Source: Clostridiales bacterium
Lineage (GTDB): Bacteria > Bacillota_A > Clostridia > Oscillospirales > Oscillospiraceae
Reading direction: 5' to 3'
DNA length: 64,000 nt
NCBI GenBank assembly: GCA_004553625.1
Contig: SFKX01000013.1
Coordinates: forward strand, 11,937-75,936
Numbering within the stretch: position 1 is the stretch's first letter; each line of letters starts with the position of its first letter. Shown here in pieces: positions 1-7,872 of this stretch. The position numbers were made by a program, and so were the translations under genes. Below the pieces are notes generated by a model, which worked only from the letters and a program-made list of their open reading frames with translations, was not told where the DNA came from and did no database searches.

Positions 1-1
1 G

Positions 2-961
2 GCCATAGGCTACGGCACCCACTGCGACGTCTCCGCCTACCCCAACGGTATCACGGAGGCAGAGGCGGACGCCCTCCTGCGCCAGCACCTGCGCGAGACC
101 GAAAGCTACATAGACTCCGCCATGGCTGGCATCGGCGTCACCCTCAGCCAGAACCAGTACGACGCCCTCGCCAGCCTCACCTACAACATCGGAGTCGGCT
201 GGCTCCACAGCGGCTACAGGCTCTACAACATGCTCGCCGCGGGGATACAGTACTACACCGAGGAGTATATCGTCAATACCTTTGCGCGCTACAGCAACAC
301 CCAGGGCCAGGACACCGTCGAGGCCCTTGTCCAGCGCCGCTTCGAGGAAGCCCTCATCTTCGTCTACGGCGACTACGGCACCGGCGGCACCCCGCTCTAT
401 GAGTTCGAGTACCGGGAACTCGAGGACGGCGACTATGAGCTCTACCACCGCGTCTGGGGCCAGTATTCGCCCGGGCTCTATTCGGACGTGCCGTATACCC
501 AGTGGTATTACCGCTACGTCTCGCCCCTGAGCGCCGCCGGTATCTTCGACGGCTACGAGGACGGCTCCTTCCGGCCGGAGAGCTGCGTCACGGCGGGCGA
601 GGCGCTCAAACTCATCCTGCTGGCCGTGGGCTGTCAGGAGCAGGAGCGCGTCGGCGCGCACTGGGCCAGCGGCTACCTCGACTACGCCGTCCGCAACGGG
701 CTCGTGGAGTCGGCGGACTTCTCCGAGCTGGACGGGCCGGTCAGCCGCCTGGCCATCGCCGGGCTCGCCGCACGGGCGCTCTGCCTCGAACCGGACCCCG
801 GCCAGTACTTCGCGGACACCGCGGACCCCTGGGTCGGCGCGCTCTACAAGGCCGGCGTCATGGAGGGCAGCTACTCCGGCGACCAGCTCGTCTACAAGCC
901 CGCAGACAACATGACCCGCGCCGAGATCTGCGCCGTCATCTGGCGTATATACAACCTTTGA
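2..961 (+). CDS. GH24 lysozyme with C-terminal SLH domains (5' truncated by window edge)
   Basis: The reading frame is open from the window edge, so the true start and probably the catalytic Glu lie upstream. The first visible residues (AIGYGTHCD, then ITEAEADALL and LSQNQYDALASLTYNIG) are the characteristic GH24/T4-type lysozyme core, an enzyme that cleaves the MurNAc-GlcNAc bond of peptidoglycan. The last ~160 residues hold three SLH-like repeats (around YVSPLSAAGIFDGYEDGSF, then AVRNGLVESADFS, then ALYKAGVMEGSYSG...MTRAEICAVIWRIY), which normally bind secondary cell-wall polymer. The combination suggests a wall-bound or wall-targeted lysozyme, either a host enzyme or the endolysin of a prophage ending here. 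A strong terminator follows directly. Confidence 0.85.
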   Translation, partial: AIGYGTHCDVSAYPNGITEAEADALLRQHLRETESYIDSAMAGIGVTLSQNQYDALASLTYNIGVGWLHSGYRLYNMLAAGIQYYTEEYIVNTFARYSNTQGQDTVEALVQRRFEEALIFVYGDYGTGGTPLYEFEYRELEDGDYELYHRVWGQYSPGLYSDVPYTQWYYRYVSPLSAAGIFDGYEDGSFRPESCVTAGEALKLILLAVGCQEQERVGAHWASGYLDYAVRNGLVESADFSELDGPVSRLAIAGLAARALCLEPDPGQYFADTADPWVGALYKAGVMEGSYSGDQLVYKPADNMTRAEICAVIWRIYNL

Positions 962-971
962 ACCCCATCCG

Positions 972-1005
972 CGCCCGCCGGGACGGCTCCGGCGGGCGTT
1001 TTTTT
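972..1005 (+). terminator. Rho-independent terminator after the lysozyme gene
   Basis: A 10-bp perfect stem (CGCCCGCCGG at 972-981 with CCGGCGGGCG at 989-998) with a 7-nt loop is followed by a run of seven T. Confidence 0.92.
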
Positions 1006-1038
1006 GCGTCCCCGGGCTCAGGACAAGGGCATAAAGCC

Positions 1039-1067
1039 TTGATTTTTTCATATTTTTAGTGTAGAGT
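1039..1067 (+). promoter_or_regulatory. Putative promoter of the flippase gene
   Basis: TTGATT (1039-1044) and TAGAGT (1062-1067) are separated by 17 nt, 42 nt upstream of the preferred TTG start at 1109 and just after the preceding terminator. The match to the consensus is moderate. Confidence 0.45.
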
Positions 1068-1108
1068 AGTCATTCGGCGTCTTGATGCGCCCGATTGGGG
1101 GTATATCC

Positions 1109-2725
1109 TTGTCAGAACCCAAAAAGCAAAACTACCTGCACGGCGCGGCCATCCTCGCTGCCGGCGTCGTGATTATGAAGATCCTCGGCTTCATCTACAA
1201 GGTGCCGCTGGGGAATATACTCGGCGACGAGGGCTATACGCACTTCCTCGTGGCCTACAACATATACAGCGTGTTCCTGACCGTCGCAACGGCGGGCCTG
1301 CCCGTGGCCCTCTCCCGCATGATAAGCGAGGCAAACACTATGAACCGCCCGAACCAGGTGAAGCGGATCTTCTCCGTCGCCTGGCTGACTTTCCTCGTCC
1401 TGGGCGTTGTCTGCACACTGGTAATGTTCCTCTTCCCGACGGAGCTCGCGGACTCGCTCAACGACGTGGAGGCCTCGCAGAGCATCCTCGCCCTGTCCCC
1501 CGCCGTGCTGCTCGTCTGCCTGACCAGCGCCTACCGCGGCTACTGCCAGGGCCACGAGAATATGAAGCCCACCACCGTCGGCCAGGTGCTGGAGGTGCTC
1601 GTCAAGGTCGTGGTCGGCCTCGTGCTGGCCTGGTACCTCCGGGACCTCGGCAGGAGCCTGCCGCTCGTCTCCGCGGGCGCCATCTTCGGCGTGACCGCGG
1701 GCTCGCTCGCCGCGCTCGTCTACATGTTCGCCTACAAGCGCCGCTGCTACTCCGCCCTGCCCGCGGGCAATGACGTGCCCGAGAGCGGCGCGCGGATACT
1801 CTCGACGCTGCTCAAAGTCGGCATCCCGATAACGCTCGGTTCCTCCGTCCTCTCGCTCATAAACCTGGTCGATTCCGGCCTCTGCATGGGCAGGCTCCAG
1901 GACGCCGCCGGCTTCTCCTATGCCGACGCAAAGGTCCTCTACGGCGTCTACGGCAAGGCTCAGACGCTCTATAACCTCCCCGCCGCCTTCATAACCCCGC
2001 TCACCATCTCCGTCGTCCCCGCCATCGCCGCCTGCCGCGTCACCCACCGCGGGCGCGAGAGCTCCCGCATCGCGGAAAATTCCCTGCGCATCGCAACGGT
2101 CATCGCCCTGCCCATGGGCGTGGGCCTCTCCGTCCTCTCCTACCCGATCATGACGGTCATCTACCCCGGCAGCCATGAGTCCGGGCCGGAACTGCTGATG
2201 CTGATGGGCGCGGCCTCCTTCTTCGTCTGCATGGCGCTCATGATGAACGCCGTCCTCCAGGCCGGCGGAAACGAGAAATACCCCATCTACTCCATGGTGA
2301 TAGGCGGCGTCGTCAAGATCTGCGTCAACTGGTTCCTCGTCGCTGACCCGCACATCAACATCCTCGGCGCGCCCATAGGCACGCTCAGCTGCTACGCCGT
2401 CATGTGCGTCATGGACTACATCTTCCTCTGCCGGGTCATGCCCGAAAGGCCCCGGCTGGGCAGGATACTCGCGCGGCCCGTGCTCAGCTGCGCGGCGATG
2501 GGCCTCTCGGCCTGGGCGGTCTACGGTCTCGCCATCCGCTTCATAGGCGGGGCGGAGCCGGGCAGGCTCATGATGGCCCTGTGCATGTGCCTGGCGATAG
2601 GCGTTGCCGTCATCGTATACCTCGTCCTCGTCGTGCTCACGCGCGCCGTCACCTTCGAGGACATGAAGCTCATCCCGAAGGGCGAAAAGCTCGCAAGGCT
2701 CCTGCATATCCGGCCGGAGGGGTGA
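1109..2725 (+). CDS. Polysaccharide biosynthesis / SpoVB-MurJ-type lipid flippase
   Basis: This is a 538-residue, strongly hydrophobic protein with about 14 membrane segments. Its N-terminus (LHGAAILAAGVVIMKILGFIYKVPLGNILGDEGY) is typical of the PST/SpoVB branch of the MOP flippase superfamily, which moves undecaprenyl-linked wall precursors across the membrane in sporulation or peptidoglycan synthesis. Family length is usually 510-550 aa. I prefer the TTG at 1109 because GGGGGT lies 6-7 nt upstream. An ATG at 1085 and a TTG at 1082 are in frame but lack a good ribosome site. SpoVB and a general murein flippase cannot be told apart from sequence alone. Confidence 0.85.
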   Translation: MSEPKKQNYLHGAAILAAGVVIMKILGFIYKVPLGNILGDEGYTHFLVAYNIYSVFLTVATAGLPVALSRMISEANTMNRPNQVKRIFSVAWLTFLVLGVVCTLVMFLFPTELADSLNDVEASQSILALSPAVLLVCLTSAYRGYCQGHENMKPTTVGQVLEVLVKVVVGLVLAWYLRDLGRSLPLVSAGAIFGVTAGSLAALVYMFAYKRRCYSALPAGNDVPESGARILSTLLKVGIPITLGSSVLSLINLVDSGLCMGRLQDAAGFSYADAKVLYGVYGKAQTLYNLPAAFITPLTISVVPAIAACRVTHRGRESSRIAENSLRIATVIALPMGVGLSVLSYPIMTVIYPGSHESGPELLMLMGAASFFVCMALMMNAVLQAGGNEKYPIYSMVIGGVVKICVNWFLVADPHINILGAPIGTLSCYAVMCVMDYIFLCRVMPERPRLGRILARPVLSCAAMGLSAWAVYGLAIRFIGGAEPGRLMMALCMCLAIGVAVIVYLVLVVLTRAVTFEDMKLIPKGEKLARLLHIRPEG

Positions 2726-2731
2726 CATAAC

Positions 2732-2759
2732 AAAAAAGCCCGGTATTTCAGGCTTTTTT
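2732..2759. terminator. Short hairpin with flanking A/T tracts
   Basis: AAAAAAGCC (2732-2740) pairs with GGCTTTTTT (2751-2759). The stem is A/T-rich and could work on either strand. It separates the flippase from mazG. Confidence 0.6.
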
Positions 2760-2792
2760 CAGCTAAAAACTACTTGCGGAAGGTGTTTCACT

Positions 2793-3626
2793 GTGGTAGA
2801 TTTTGTGTGCAAAGAGAGCTATGACCTCGGCGACTTCATCGCGCTCATAGATTATCTGCGCTCGCCCAAGGGCTGCCCCTGGGACAGGGAGCAGACCCAT
2901 GAGAGCATCCGGCGCAACGTGCTGGAGGAGGCCTACGAGGTCTGCGAGGCGATAGACGAAGGCAAGCCCGAGCACCTGTGCGAAGAGCTGGGGGACCTGC
3001 TCATGCAGGTCATACTCCACGCGAGCATGGCCAAGGACGAGGGCCAGTTCGATATGGACGCCATCTCGGACATGGCCTGCAAAAAGCTCGTGCACCGGCA
3101 CCCGCACGTTTTCGGCGCGGTGCAGGCGGAAACACCGGACAAGGTCCTCGAAAACTGGGACGCCATAAAAAGGGCGGACCGCGCCCAGCAGACCGCCGCC
3201 TCCGCCATGGACGGCATCTCCCACGGGCTGCCGGGGCTCATCCGCTCGGACAAGATCCAGCACAAGGCCGCAAAGCTCGGCTTCGACTGGCCCTGCGTCG
3301 GCGGAGCTATGGACAAGCTCCGCGAGGAGGTATCCGAGCTGCAGGAGGGTATAGACGCGGGCGACCTGGAGAATATTAAGGAAGAACTGGGCGACGTGCT
3401 CTTCTCCGCCGTGAACGTGGCGCGCTTTTACAAGCTCGATTCCGAGCAGCTCATGCACGCCGCCTGCGAAAAGTTCATAAGGCGCTTCCGCTTCATCGAG
3501 GAGGGCGCCGCAAAGCTGGGCCGCCGGCTCGAGGACATGAGCCTTGCGGAGATGGAGGAGATCTACCAGCAGGCCCGCCATGAGCTCGAGGGCAAGGAAC
3601 CCGTGGCGGTGGAACACTGTGAGTGA
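2793..3626 (+). CDS. mazG: Nucleoside triphosphate pyrophosphohydrolase MazG
   Basis: The 277-residue protein has the duplicated MazG fold. The first half holds GCPWDREQTHESI, EEAYEVCEAID and EELGDLLMQV; the second holds REEVSELQEGID and EELGDVLFSAVNVAR, which are the EExxE/ExxD Mg-binding helices. MazG hydrolyses (d)NTPs to NMP and pyrophosphate, cleaning up non-canonical or excess nucleotides in the cytosol. The start is GTG at 2793 with GGAAGG 8 nt upstream. The next gene downstream is HU, a common order in clostridia. Confidence 0.95.
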   Translation: MVDFVCKESYDLGDFIALIDYLRSPKGCPWDREQTHESIRRNVLEEAYEVCEAIDEGKPEHLCEELGDLLMQVILHASMAKDEGQFDMDAISDMACKKLVHRHPHVFGAVQAETPDKVLENWDAIKRADRAQQTAASAMDGISHGLPGLIRSDKIQHKAAKLGFDWPCVGGAMDKLREEVSELQEGIDAGDLENIKEELGDVLFSAVNVARFYKLDSEQLMHAACEKFIRRFRFIEEGAAKLGRRLEDMSLAEMEEIYQQARHELEGKEPVAVEHCE

Positions 3627-3705
3627 TTTGCGCTGAACTGTGGAATAGGCGCAAAACTCTATAAATGAATGATCCGTGCGAAGAAAAACATCGGGAGGAA
3701 TACCA

Positions 3706-3981
3706 ATGAACAAGGCAGAACTCATAAACGTCGTGGCGGAAAAGGCCGGGCTCTCCAAGAAGGATACGGAAAAGGCCGTCACCGCGCTGATAGATACCAT
3801 CACGGCGGAGCTCGTGGCCGGCGAGAAGGTCTCGCTGGTCGGCTTCGGCAACTTCGACGTCAAGACCAGGGAGGCCCGCACCGGCCGCAACCCCAAGACC
3901 AAGGAAGAGATCCAGATCCCCGCTACCCGTATCCCCCAGTTCAAGGCCGGCAAGGCCCTCAAGGACGCCGTCGCAAAATAA
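3706..3981 (+). CDS. hup: HU-family nucleoid DNA-binding protein
   Basis: This is a 91-residue HU/IHF protein. It begins MNKAELINVVAEKAGLSKKD, holds the core VSLVGFGNFDVKTREARTGRNPKT with the DNA-bending beta arm and its intercalating Pro region, and ends IPQFKAGKALKDAV. It binds and bends DNA non-specifically as a homodimer. The start is ATG at 3706, because GGGAGGA lies 6 nt upstream; a longer in-frame version from 3676 has no ribosome site. A strong terminator follows the stop. Confidence 0.97.
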   Translation: MNKAELINVVAEKAGLSKKDTEKAVTALIDTITAELVAGEKVSLVGFGNFDVKTREARTGRNPKTKEEIQIPATRIPQFKAGKALKDAVAK

Positions 3982-3995
3982 TAGGGACGTCAAAA

Positions 3996-4025
3996 AGCGC
4001 GCAGCAAAAAGCTGCGCGCTTTTTT
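3996..4025 (+). terminator. Rho-independent terminator after HU
   Basis: A 10-bp stem (AGCGCGCAGC at 3996-4005 with GCTGCGCGCT at 4011-4020), an AAAAA loop and a T-run. The terminator after lyxK (19312-19341) uses nearly the same stem. Confidence 0.95.
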
Positions 4026-4038
4026 CATGTCTTTTTTC

Positions 4039-4818
4039 TCACACCTCGTAGAGGCGGATGCCGGCGGCGTTTATGAGCTCACGCCATTCATCGCTTATGT
4101 TCCCGTCCGTTATCATGATGTCTATGTCCTTCAGCTCGGCAAAATAGGCCGCGCGGACCGTGCCGAACTTGCTCGAGTCCGCCAGCAGGATCTTCGTGAG
4201 CGAGGAGCTCATGGAGGCCTGCTTGTTGGGGATCTCGGAGCGGTAGCCGCAGGTGAGGCCGAGCTTGTCGTGTATGCCGGAGGCCGCTACGAAGAACTTG
4301 TTCGCCCGGAAGCGGCCGATCGCCTCTATCCCCTCGTTCGAGTTGAAGGAGAGCGACTGCCGGTTGAACTGGCCGCCCGTCAGGATGAGGTCGGCGCGCC
4401 TTTTGCGCTGCAGCTCCGTGAAAACGCCGAAGTTGTAGCACAGGGCGGTGAACTCCATGTCGTCCGGGATGTGGTGAGCCAGGCGGACCGTCGTCGTTCC
4501 GGTGTCTATGATGACGGTGTCGCCCGGGGAGATAAGCGTGGCGGCGAACTTGCCTATCCTGTCTTTCTCCAGCGCGTACTTCGACGCCTCGACGGATACC
4601 TCGTAGTCCTCCTTCGCGTGGGTCGTGTGTTCCACCAGCGAAAAGGTCCCCGCCTTAGCGCCGCGCGCCACGATATTGGACTCCTGCAGGGACTGGATGT
4701 CCCGCCGGATCGTCATTTCCGAGACCCCCAGCCGCTCCGAAAGCTGCTTGCAGGACATACAGTCCTTCTCGCTGAAAAGGTTCAGGATTTGGTTTATTCT
4801 CTCTTGCTTTTTGCTCAT
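4039..4818 (-). CDS. DeoR-family transcriptional regulator of the sugar island
   Basis: The 259-residue protein has an N-terminal DeoR helix-turn-helix (QERINQILNLFSEK...CKQLSERLGVSEMTIRRDIQSLQ, residues 5-45). Its C-terminal DeoRC sensor domain (IIDTGTTTVRLAHHI, FVAASGIHDKLGLTC) normally binds a sugar phosphate. Members usually repress carbohydrate catabolic operons until a phosphorylated intermediate accumulates. It sits just downstream of the tpi/rpiB/dhaLK operon, on the same strand, but has its own promoter and lies behind a terminator. It is the only sugar-type regulator in the island and so the likely controller of both divergent arms; that is inference. Confidence 0.93.
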   Translation of the reverse strand: MSKKQERINQILNLFSEKDCMSCKQLSERLGVSEMTIRRDIQSLQESNIVARGAKAGTFSLVEHTTHAKEDYEVSVEASKYALEKDRIGKFAATLISPGDTVIIDTGTTTVRLAHHIPDDMEFTALCYNFGVFTELQRKRRADLILTGGQFNRQSLSFNSNEGIEAIGRFRANKFFVAASGIHDKLGLTCGYRSEIPNKQASMSSSLTKILLADSSKFGTVRAAYFAELKDIDIMITDGNISDEWRELINAAGIRLYEV

Positions 4819-4875
4819 TTGCTCTTCCCCACCGCGCTCCGGAAAGGCGCTCGCCTGACCGCTATGTTACTTGTG

Positions 4876-4904
4876 TTTATATCACAATATGTTAAATATG
4901 TAAA
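4876..4904 (-). promoter_or_regulatory. Promoter of the deoR-family gene
   Basis: Read on the minus strand, TTTACA (4904-4899) and TATAAA (4881-4876) are 17 nt apart, about 58 nt upstream of the start codon. The spacer contains a TTGTGA element like those in the 8638-8953 control region. Confidence 0.65.
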
Positions 4905-4917
4905 TAGCCATTTGTAC

Positions 4918-4942
4918 AAAAGCCTCATTTTTGGGGCTTTTT
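4918..4942. terminator. Terminator between the tpi-like gene and deoR
   Basis: AAAAGCCTC (4918-4926) pairs with GGGGCTTTT (4933-4941) around a 6-nt loop, with T-runs in both directions. It lies 20 nt past the stop of the tpi-like gene on the minus strand. Confidence 0.7.
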
Positions 4943-4962
4943 GTTGCACATATTGCAAAAAT

Positions 4963-5736
4963 TCAGTGGCTCAACAACATATCCGCCAGTTTTCCAAACC
5001 TCCGCGCCTCCCAGGCGCAGCGGCCCACGAACAGACCGTCCACACCGTCGAGGTCCAGATAGCCGGGAGCGTTTTCCAGGTTTATGCTGCCGCCGTAGAG
5101 GATGGGCGTCTCCGCGCCCGCGCCGGGCAGCCCGCCCAGCAGCGCGCGTATGCCCGCACAGCGCTCCGCCACATAGTCCGGCTCCGCCGCCCGGCCCGAC
5201 GTGCCTATCGACCAGACCGGCTCGTAGGCCACCCAGAGCCGGCCCCGGGCCTCCTCCGTCAGTCCGGCCAGACCCAGGCGCAGCTGCCTTTCCAGCGCCG
5301 CGTCGGCTCCGCCGCCCGAGCGCTCCTCCAGCGTCTCGCCCACGCACAGCAGCGCCGTGAAGCCGTGGCTCAGCGCGCTCAGCACCTTCCGGTTTATGAG
5401 CTCGTCCGTCTCGCCGAACACCTGACGCCGCTCCGAATGGCCCAGCTCCACCAGGTCCACGCCCAGCTCCCGCAGCATCAGCGGCGAGACTTCGCCCGTA
5501 TACTGCCCGCTCTCCGCCCAGAACATGTTCTGCGCGCCCAGCATTATCCGGCTGTGGTCCATGCTGCGCGAGGCGTCCGCCAGCGCCGTATACGAGGGGA
5601 TGACGAACATCCGCAGCGCTCCCACGTCCACCTGCGCCGTGACCTCGCTCAGTTCGCGCAGGTAGCGGAGCGTCTCGCTGTTCGTCTTGTACATCTTCAG
5701 GTTCGTCCCCAGATACCTGGGCCTTGCAGAGCTCAT
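4963..5736 (-). CDS. Triose-phosphate isomerase family protein, TpiA/EryH-like
   Basis: The 257-residue TIM barrel holds the isomerase catalytic residues: Lys in GTNLKM, His in VELGHSERR, Glu in AYEPVWSIGT, and the phosphate-binding YGGSINLEN. Two features differ from housekeeping TpiA and resemble EryH/LerI tetrulose-phosphate isomerases: the N-terminal GTNLKM in place of GNWKM, and the C-terminal LFVGRCAWEA. The reaction is therefore either DHAP to glyceraldehyde-3-P or L-erythrulose-1-P to D-erythrulose-4-P. The start is ATG at 5736, with GGAGAA about 9 nt upstream; it overlaps the rpiB stop as ATGA, which indicates coupled translation. It is the last gene of the operon. Confidence 0.88.
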   Translation of the reverse strand: MSSARPRYLGTNLKMYKTNSETLRYLRELSEVTAQVDVGALRMFVIPSYTALADASRSMDHSRIMLGAQNMFWAESGQYTGEVSPLMLRELGVDLVELGHSERRQVFGETDELINRKVLSALSHGFTALLCVGETLEERSGGGADAALERQLRLGLAGLTEEARGRLWVAYEPVWSIGTSGRAAEPDYVAERCAGIRALLGGLPGAGAETPILYGGSINLENAPGYLDLDGVDGLFVGRCAWEARRFGKLADMLLSH

Positions 5737-6194
5737 CTGAAGTTTTCTCCTTCTATGGCGCAGATGGCCTCCACCTTCGGCCGGGAGGACTCCACAACAT
5801 GCCCCAGCTCCAGCCATTCGCCCACCAGCATCTTCGCGCTCTCCAGCCCTATCACGCGCGAGCCCAGGCAGAGCACGTTGCAGTCGTTGCTCAGGCGCGA
5901 GCGCGCCCCCGCAAAGCAGTCGTGGACCACCGCCGCGCGTATGCCCTTGAACTTGTTCGCGCTTATGCACATGCCTATCCCCGTCCCGCAGATCAGGATG
6001 CCCCGCCGCTCCTGCGGCTCCACCTGTATCAGCTTAGCCAGACGGGCCGCGATATAGGGGTAATAGGTGTGGTCGGAGGCGTCCGCCACGCCCAGGTCCA
6101 CCGGTTCGTAGCCCAGGCGGACCAGGAGCTCCTTTATCGCTTCCTTATACTCCACCGCCGCGTCGTCGCAGCCTATATATATCTTTTCCGACAT
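5733..6194 (-). CDS. rpiB: Ribose-5-phosphate isomerase B family (RpiB/EryI-like)
   Basis: The 153-residue protein has the RpiB/LacAB fold. It opens with KIYIGCDDAAVEYKEAIKE, holds the active-site loop GILICGTGIGMCISANKFKGIRAA with its Cys, and continues ARSRLSNDCNVLCLGSRVIG. RpiB interconverts ribulose-5-P and ribose-5-P; the EryI branch converts D-erythrulose-4-P to erythrose-4-P. Pairing with a TPI homologue and DhaK/DhaL favours the tetrose role here, but sequence does not settle it. No strong ribosome site precedes the ATG at 6194. It lies 4 nt after dhaL, so translation is probably coupled. Confidence 0.9.
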   Translation of the reverse strand: MSEKIYIGCDDAAVEYKEAIKELLVRLGYEPVDLGVADASDHTYYPYIAARLAKLIQVEPQERRGILICGTGIGMCISANKFKGIRAAVVHDCFAGARSRLSNDCNVLCLGSRVIGLESAKMLVGEWLELGHVVESSRPKVEAICAIEGENFR

Positions 6195-6198
6195 CGTT

Positions 6199-6837
6199 TC
6201 AGCACAGCTTTCTCACATACTCGTGCATGGCCCCGAAGATGAGCCAGACGGAGGTGGCGCCCGCGTCCTGGTGGCCCAGGCTCCGCTCCATCAGCGACTT
6301 CGCCCGGCCGAAGCGCGCTACCATCTCCTTCGTGGCCTCCGCGCCCTCCAGCGCGGCGGCCTCGGCCAGGCCCAGCAGCTCCTCGAGTTCCTCCGAGCCG
6401 CTCGCCTCCATGGCCTCCACGGCGGGCTCCAGCGCATCCACCATCGTCTTGTCGCCCCGGGCGGCGCCGCCGCGGGCCTTCACGGCCTCCAGCGAGCCCC
6501 GGAACAGCCGCCGCAGCATGTCCGCGTCCAGCTCCCGGGCGGGCGGGAGCTCCTTCGCCCCCGCCCGGAACATCGTCCCGAAGATGACGCCCGAGGCGCC
6601 GCCCATGCTCGTCAGCATCGCCTTGCCCACGGCGATGAACCTCTCGTTCACCGTCGCGTCCTCCGGCAGCGCCGCCAGCGCCGCCTCGGCCTTCTCCATG
6701 CCCAGGGCCATGCCTATGCCGTGGTCACCGTCGCCTATCTTGCCGTCAAGCTCCGTGAGCCGGGGCTTGCTCTCTATTATCCGCCGCGCCGCGGCCTGCA
6801 GCATCAGGCCCGCCTGCGCAGAGTCTATGCTCTTCAT
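6199..6837 (-). CDS. dhaL: Dihydroxyacetone kinase nucleotide-binding subunit DhaL
   Basis: The 212-residue DhaL domain has the three Mg-ADP Asp residues in LTELDGKIGDGDHGIGM (D31, D36, D38), MGGASGVIFGTMFR, and the C-terminal GRAKSLMERSLGHQDAGATS. DhaL carries the nucleotide that phosphorylates the substrate held covalently on DhaK. No DhaM PTS protein is encoded nearby, so the phosphate donor (ATP or a PTS encoded elsewhere) is open. The start is ATG at 6837, which overlaps the dhaK stop as ATGA; an in-frame upstream extension has no ribosome site. Confidence 0.94.
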   Translation of the reverse strand: MKSIDSAQAGLMLQAAARRIIESKPRLTELDGKIGDGDHGIGMALGMEKAEAALAALPEDATVNERFIAVGKAMLTSMGGASGVIFGTMFRAGAKELPPARELDADMLRRLFRGSLEAVKARGGAARGDKTMVDALEPAVEAMEASGSEELEELLGLAEAAALEGAEATKEMVARFGRAKSLMERSLGHQDAGATSVWLIFGAMHEYVRKLC

Positions 6838-7841
6838 CTGCGGTCCTCCTTCGTGTAATAGGGGCAGCTGCAGGGCGCGTCGTAGTAGCCGCGCAGCTCC
6901 TCGTCCAGCACCATCAGGCTTATCGAAAAGCCGCCCATCTCCTGGCAGGTGCACAGGGCGTTCAGGTCGCAGTCGTGGACCGCTATCCCGTCCGCCGCCA
7001 GCAGCTGCGCCAGCCTGCGGTAGACTATCCCCAGCTCCAGCAGCGTCGTGGAGCCCAGGCTGTTCACCAGCACGCAGACCTCCTGCCCGGCTCGCAGGCC
7101 CATGTCCTTTTTGAGCTCGGCGTACATCCTGTCCGTCAGGACGTCGGCGGGCTGCATCTTCGTGCGCTCTATGCCCGGCTCGCCGTGCATGCCCATGCCG
7201 TATTCTATCTCGTCCTCGCCCAGCTCAAAGGTCGGGCGCTCGAGACCCGGGATGGTCCCCGGCGAGGTCGCCAGGCCGATGCTGCCTATTGCGTCGCGCG
7301 CCTTCTCGGCCACGCGCAGGACCTCTTCCAGGCTCAGGCCCGCGTCGCAGGCCGCGCCCGCTATCTTGAGCGCAAAGATGTCCCCGGCGATGCCGCGCCT
7401 GTCCTCGCGCCGCTCCCGGGGCGCGGAGGCGCAGTCGTCCCAGACGCGCAGCTGCGCGCAGTTCACGCCCTCGTCCTCCAGCAGCTCCGCCGCCATGTCG
7501 AAGTTCAGCTTGTCGCCGGAGTAGTTGCCGTAGAGGAACAGCACGCCGGCGCCGTTATCCACCCTCTGCGCCGTCTCGCAGATGACGGCCGGGTTCGGCG
7601 CGGCAAAGATGTTGCCGCACACCGCCGCGTCCGCCAGGCCACGGCCCACAAAGCCCGAAAACAGGGGCTCGTGTCCGCTGCCTCCGCCTATGACCAGCGC
7701 CACCTTGCCCTCGCGCCGCCGCTCGCGCAGGATGACGTTCATCCCGCTCATCGGCTCGTAGAGCCTCGAATACGCCGCCAGGAAGCCCTCCAGCTGCTGG
7801 GCTACGACGTCCTGGCCGGGGTTTATTATCTTCTTGCTCAT
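6834..7841 (-). CDS. dhaK: Dihydroxyacetone / erythrulose kinase substrate-binding subunit DhaK
   Basis: The 335-residue protein has the full DhaK set: GGGSGHEP (H57), GNYSGDKLNFDMA (D110) and GMGMHGEPGIER, whose H219 forms the covalent hemiaminal with the ketone substrate. It pairs with DhaL to phosphorylate dihydroxyacetone or a C4 ketose (erythrulose). The ribosome site GGGGGAG lies 6 nt before the ATG at 7841. It follows the aldolase gene by 31 nt in the same operon. The TPI/RpiB pair downstream is what suggests a tetrulose substrate. Confidence 0.95.
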   Translation of the reverse strand: MSKKIINPGQDVVAQQLEGFLAAYSRLYEPMSGMNVILRERRREGKVALVIGGGSGHEPLFSGFVGRGLADAAVCGNIFAAPNPAVICETAQRVDNGAGVLFLYGNYSGDKLNFDMAAELLEDEGVNCAQLRVWDDCASAPRERREDRRGIAGDIFALKIAGAACDAGLSLEEVLRVAEKARDAIGSIGLATSPGTIPGLERPTFELGEDEIEYGMGMHGEPGIERTKMQPADVLTDRMYAELKKDMGLRAGQEVCVLVNSLGSTTLLELGIVYRRLAQLLAADGIAVHDCDLNALCTCQEMGGFSISLMVLDEELRGYYDAPCSCPYYTKEDRR

Positions 7842-7872
7842 CCGGAGCTCCCCCTTCCCCTCCGGGACGCGC

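Noticed and set aside
4027..6057. Very long plus-strand open frame opposite deoR and the tpi-like/rpiB genes
   Set aside because: It is antisense to clearly recognised proteins and contains Arg/Gln/Val-rich low-complexity sequence typical of mirror frames in GC-rich DNA.
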